This document shows, one piece after another, positions 61,334-64,000 of a DNA stretch of 64,000 nt. Origin of the DNA: Streptomyces galbus. Its GTDB lineage: Bacteria > Actinomycetota > Actinomycetes > Streptomycetales > Streptomycetaceae. Below the pieces are notes generated by a model, which was not told the DNA's origin, made no database searches, and worked only from the letters and a program-made list of their open reading frames with translations. The stretch covers positions 216,967 to 280,966 of the forward strand of contig NZ_SZPR01000010.1 in NCBI RefSeq assembly GCF_005280195.1, read 5' to 3'. Both the position numbers and the translations under genes were made by a program. Within the stretch, counting starts at the first letter, position 1, and each line of letters begins with the position of its first letter.

Positions 61334-61766
61334 GTCGGGGCTCCTTACGCCGGTCGCCGACCGCGCCCCGGGCGTGGCCGACACACCGATCATAGACACC
61401 GTCCGCACGCTTCTCACCTGCATAAACAGCTCTTTGAGAGCATCAAAGGAGCGCCTGGGGCGGGCATCCGGACAGGTGTGCGGCGGCCCGGGGGGCGCAT
61501 TCGCGCGAGTGCTCCGGCAGGTCGGCGGCGGGGCCCCACGCACCCTGGTGCTCACCGCGCGGGGCGGGCAGACTGCACCGGACGGGGGCCTCAGGGATCA
61601 CGACAGGAGCCGGTTTCCGACGCACCGGGCGACGCACCGCGCGACGCTTCACGGCACCGCCGCGGGACGCACCACGCCGTCACTGCGGAACGCACCGTGG
61701 CACCACCGCGGGACGCGTCGCGGGCGCACGGACCGGCACGGCCACGCATGAAGGGGCGGGCAAGGC
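61334..61766. other. Divergent intergenic region with inverted repeat
   Basis: About 430 nt between the PLP enzyme and the small hypothetical gene. It has an AT-richer centre, a -10-like TATGAT on the minus strand (complement of 61389-61394), and the inverted repeat CTTTGA(61432-61437)/TCAAAG(61443-61448) with a 5-nt spacer about 100 nt before the PLP gene. The right part (61560-61740) has repetitive GACGCACC-like words but no supported gene. Confidence 0.5.
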
Positions 61767-62090
61767 ATGGCGGAGCCGGAGTTCACGGCCACCGGGGTGC
61801 GGATCGGGCGCGGACTGCGCTCGCTCACCCGGGCCGGGCAGGTCCGGATCAGCGGCGGCAGGCTCGAGTTGCTCACCAGCTACGGCAGTGAGATCGACAG
61901 CGCACCCGTGCAGGCGGTGCGCGCGTCCAGGCCCCGGTTCGCGTCCGGGGGCCGGGCGCTGGCGGACCTCAACGGTCACCGGTACCTGCTGACCCTGCGG
62001 GCGCACGACCCGGCTCCCGGCGAGCCGGGGCCACCGGCGGCGGGCCGGTTCATCGAGGCCGTGCGCCGGGCCGCGGGACGTGGTGGCTGA
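61767..62090 (+). CDS. Small hypothetical protein (PH/GRAM-like strands)
   Basis: 107 residues starting MAEPEFTATGVRIGRGLRSL; weak ribosome site AAGGGG 12 nt upstream. Predicted short beta strands (VRISGGRLELLTSYGSEID, RYLLTLRA) and a C-terminal helix (AAGRFIEAVRRAA). The pattern fits small PH- or GRAM-like actinobacterial proteins, but it is not recognised. Codon bias supports coding. Confidence 0.65.
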   Translation: MAEPEFTATGVRIGRGLRSLTRAGQVRISGGRLELLTSYGSEIDSAPVQAVRASRPRFASGGRALADLNGHRYLLTLRAHDPAPGEPGPPAAGRFIEAVRRAAGRGG

Positions 62091-62312
62091 GGCAGGACCG
62101 GGGGGCCGGCGCCCGCCGGCCGCGCGACGACCGCGAGTTGCGCACGTCCACCCCTTGCGTCACGCTGTTCTCACGTCACTCTGGGTTTACCGGCGATAAC
62201 GCTGCGAACCAGCCCGCCGGCCACGACAGCAGGCGGCCGCCCCGTGCAGGCGCACTGCTGGATCGATCCGAACTCCGTGTTCTTCCGGACCTCACGTCGG
62301 GGAGTCGCAGCC

Positions 62313-62861
62313 GTGATCAGCAACCCAAGCAGGCACTGCACGGTGGAGCTCCAAGCCCTGCCGTCGCGGATCGGCCAGGTCCGCAGAATCGTATCCGCGC
62401 AGTTGCGCTACTGGCATCTGGACGCCCTGATAGACCGCGCCGCACTCGGTGTGACCGAGCTGCTGACGAACGTCCACCTGCATGCGCAACCCGACAAGAC
62501 GTGCACCGTGGAGCTGGAGCTGCTGCTCGACCGGCTCACTGTCTCGGTGCACGACCACGACCCGACGCTCCCGGTCATGGAGGTCGCCGACCGGCTCGCC
62601 ACCGGCGGACGCGGCCTGGCACTGGTGGCCGCGGTCAGCGAGAGCTGGGGCGCGCGCCCGGACGGGGACACCGGCAAGGTCGTCTGGTTCACGCTGCCCG
62701 CGCTCGACGCGGCGGGCGCGCTGCCGGCGACGCCGATCCGCCACCCGGTGGCGGAGAAGGTCCCGCTGCGCTTCGCGGAGGTCGAGGTCGACCCGGTCGT
62801 CGACCCGATCGACGTCCGCAGGCCCGCCCATGCTCCCGCCCGGTCCGCCGTTGTCGGCTGA
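62313..62861 (+). CDS. Anti-sigma-factor-type histidine-kinase-like ATPase (RsbW-like)
   Basis: 182 residues from GTG 62313, 8 nt after GGGGAG; a longer frame from 62244 was rejected. GHKL features: N box VTELLTNVHLHA (Glu and Asn for Mg-ATP), a degenerate G1 box (VHDHDPTLP) and G2 box GGRGLALVAAVSESWG. Streptomyces encodes many such single-domain ATPases that bind sigma factors or anti-sigma antagonists in stress and development. No partner gene is adjacent. Confidence 0.85.
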   Translation: MISNPSRHCTVELQALPSRIGQVRRIVSAQLRYWHLDALIDRAALGVTELLTNVHLHAQPDKTCTVELELLLDRLTVSVHDHDPTLPVMEVADRLATGGRGLALVAAVSESWGARPDGDTGKVVWFTLPALDAAGALPATPIRHPVAEKVPLRFAEVEVDPVVDPIDVRRPAHAPARSAVVG

Positions 62862-63028
62862 CCGGGCGGTGAGACCCCCGCCGGAGCGCCGGGCGCGCCC
62901 GGACCACTCGCTGCCCTCGGTGGGGCCGCCTCCGGGTGGAGCGCCTCCTGGGAGGGTGCACGCCGGCGTACGCCCGGTTCCTGGCTGACGTTCACCCCCG
63001 CATCCATGCCCGCGCCCCGGCGCGTGCG

Positions 63029-64000
63029 TCACTCCGTGGCGACCGCCCGCAGGACGTCCAGCCGGGCTGCCCGGCGGGCCGGGCGCAGGCCCGCGAGGGC
63101 GCCGGCCGCGAGGCCCACCAGGGCCACGACCGCGAGCTGCCCGGGCGGCACGGCGAAGGCGAACGCGGTGTCGCTCGTGCCGTCGGACGCCTCCACCAGC
63201 ACCCAGCCCAGGAAGGCGCCGAGGGCGAGACCGCCCGCCGTGCCGAACGCGGCGACCAGGACGGACTCCCAGCGGACCATGGCCCGCAGCTGGGCGCGGG
63301 TCTGGCCGACCGCCCGCAGCAGCCCGAGTTCCCGGGTGCGTTCGTGGACCGCCAGGGTCAGCGTGTTGGCGATGCCGAGCAGGGCGATGAGCACCGCGAG
63401 GGCGAGCAGGGCGTAGACCAGGGTGAGCATCATGTCGATGCCGCCGGCGGAGGACTCGGCGTACTCGTCGCGGGTCTGCACCTCGGGGTTGCCGTACCGG
63501 TCGGCGACCTTCTCGACGGCCGCCTTGCCGTCGGCGGTGCGCACGCCGTCGCGGAAGGACACGGCGACGAGCGTGTCGGCGTCCTGGGTGCGGTGCGGGG
63601 CCCAGGCGGCACGGGTGATGACGTAGTCGCCGGCGAGTTCGGAGCGTCCGTAGACCGCGCGGACGGTGAACGGCTCGCGCGTGCCGTCGGTGAACGCCAG
63701 CCGTGCGGTGTCGCCGAGCTGCAGGTGCAGGCGGTCGGCCTCCGTGCGCGTGACGGCGAGGCCGTCGGTGCCCAGCCGGCCGAGGGAGCCGTCGACCGTG
63801 CCGAGGTCGAAGGTGCGCTCCAGGGCGAGCGGGTCGGTGACGGTCAGGGCCCGTCCGCGGCCGTTCACCTCGGCGACGCCCCGGCCCAGTCCGACGGCCG
63901 TGTCCACCTCGGGCAGCGCGGCGATCGCGGGGGCGAGCCGGGGGCTGAGCCCGCTGCCGCCCGCGCCGAAGGACGGGGTGCTGACGGCGACGTCGCCCGC
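63029..64000 (-). CDS. FtsX-type ABC transporter permease, 5' partial
   Basis: The frame is open to the window edge, so the N-terminus is missing; at least 324 residues are visible. An extracytoplasmic MacB-like domain (LTVTDPLALERTFDLG, VRAVYGRSELAGDYVIT) precedes three helices, with the FtsX motif LLGIANTLTLAVHERTRE followed by LGLLRAVGQTRAQLRAM and a final AGLRPARRAARLDVLRAVATE. These permeases work with an ATPase to move lipids, peptides or drugs or to transmit mechanical force. The start and the ATPase partner are presumably beyond the window. Confidence 0.9.
   Translation of the reverse strand, partial: AGDVAVSTPSFGAGGSGLSPRLAPAIAALPEVDTAVGLGRGVAEVNGRGRALTVTDPLALERTFDLGTVDGSLGRLGTDGLAVTRTEADRLHLQLGDTARLAFTDGTREPFTVRAVYGRSELAGDYVITRAAWAPHRTQDADTLVAVSFRDGVRTADGKAAVEKVADRYGNPEVQTRDEYAESSAGGIDMMLTLVYALLALAVLIALLGIANTLTLAVHERTRELGLLRAVGQTRAQLRAMVRWESVLVAAFGTAGGLALGAFLGWVLVEASDGTSDTAFAFAVPPGQLAVVALVGLAAGALAGLRPARRAARLDVLRAVATE

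Overview
The window is very GC-rich, has strong third-position G/C bias, frequent GTG starts and GGAG-type ribosome sites, and carries families typical of actinomycetes (sortase F, SchA/CurD, TerD, a DHA2 transporter beside a MerR regulator, CBM13 secreted proteins). It reads as a Streptomyces-type chromosome. I see no insertion sequence, phage, origin or CRISPR array.

Bases 1-17954 hold one rightward biosynthetic operon, already running when the window opens. It encodes a polyunsaturated-fatty-acid/'secondary lipid' synthase: the C-terminal part of a PfaA-type protein (tandem ACPs, ketoreductase, dehydratase-like end), a 2481-residue KS-CLF-AT-(DH)n protein, a PfaD-type flavin enoyl reductase, two diverged acyl-CoA-dehydrogenase-like proteins, a Sfp-type phosphopantetheinyl transferase and a flavoprotein oxidoreductase. 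Spacing is tight, with a GTGA overlap and short gaps. The set makes sense as a machine that builds a long acyl chain iteratively on several ACPs, reduces or dehydrates it, and then adjusts its double bonds with flavoenzymes. The product is unknown and this is the most interesting system in the window.

Bases 17974-20670 are a MerR regulator divergent from a small alpha/beta-barrel protein and a 14-TM drug exporter, around a near-perfect palindrome. Bases 20740-23062 are a secreted lectin-type/beta-helix protein whose promoter holds a chitinase/DasR-like box. Then come a methyltransferase, an atypical tRNA-like element, a LysE exporter, a secreted beta-helix protein, a methyltransferase with an altered active site, and a SchA/CurD protein (to 28178). 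Next are a class F sortase with a candidate surface substrate (28403-29728), a PEP-mutase-like enzyme, a PLP dehydratase with a YheO-type regulator preceded by heptamer repeats, an MMPL transporter, a hypothetical protein with a GACGGC microsatellite, a small membrane protein and a second DHA2 exporter.

Bases 38316-40745 are a glycerol facilitator/kinase pair. Bases 40813-45253 look like a 3-hydroxybutyrate-type catabolic island: a metabolite:H+ symporter, a GAF/PucR regulator and a hydroxybutyrate dehydrogenase. The transporter and the dehydrogenase each carry a CACATGTG palindrome exactly 19 nt upstream of a -10 hexamer.

The remainder is mostly housekeeping-like: Nudix hydrolase, apolipoprotein N-acyltransferase, membrane protein, glutamate-racemase family protein, HpnB-like glycosyltransferase, double-TerD protein, MOSC protein, a beta-helix/AAA+ fusion, a giant membrane alpha/beta hydrolase, a DeoR regulator, a Cds1-like PLP enzyme, an anti-sigma-type ATPase, and a FtsX-type permease cut by the window end. 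Several genes here lack a Shine-Dalgarno but have a TANNNT hexamer 6-7 nt before the start codon, the layout expected for leaderless mRNAs.
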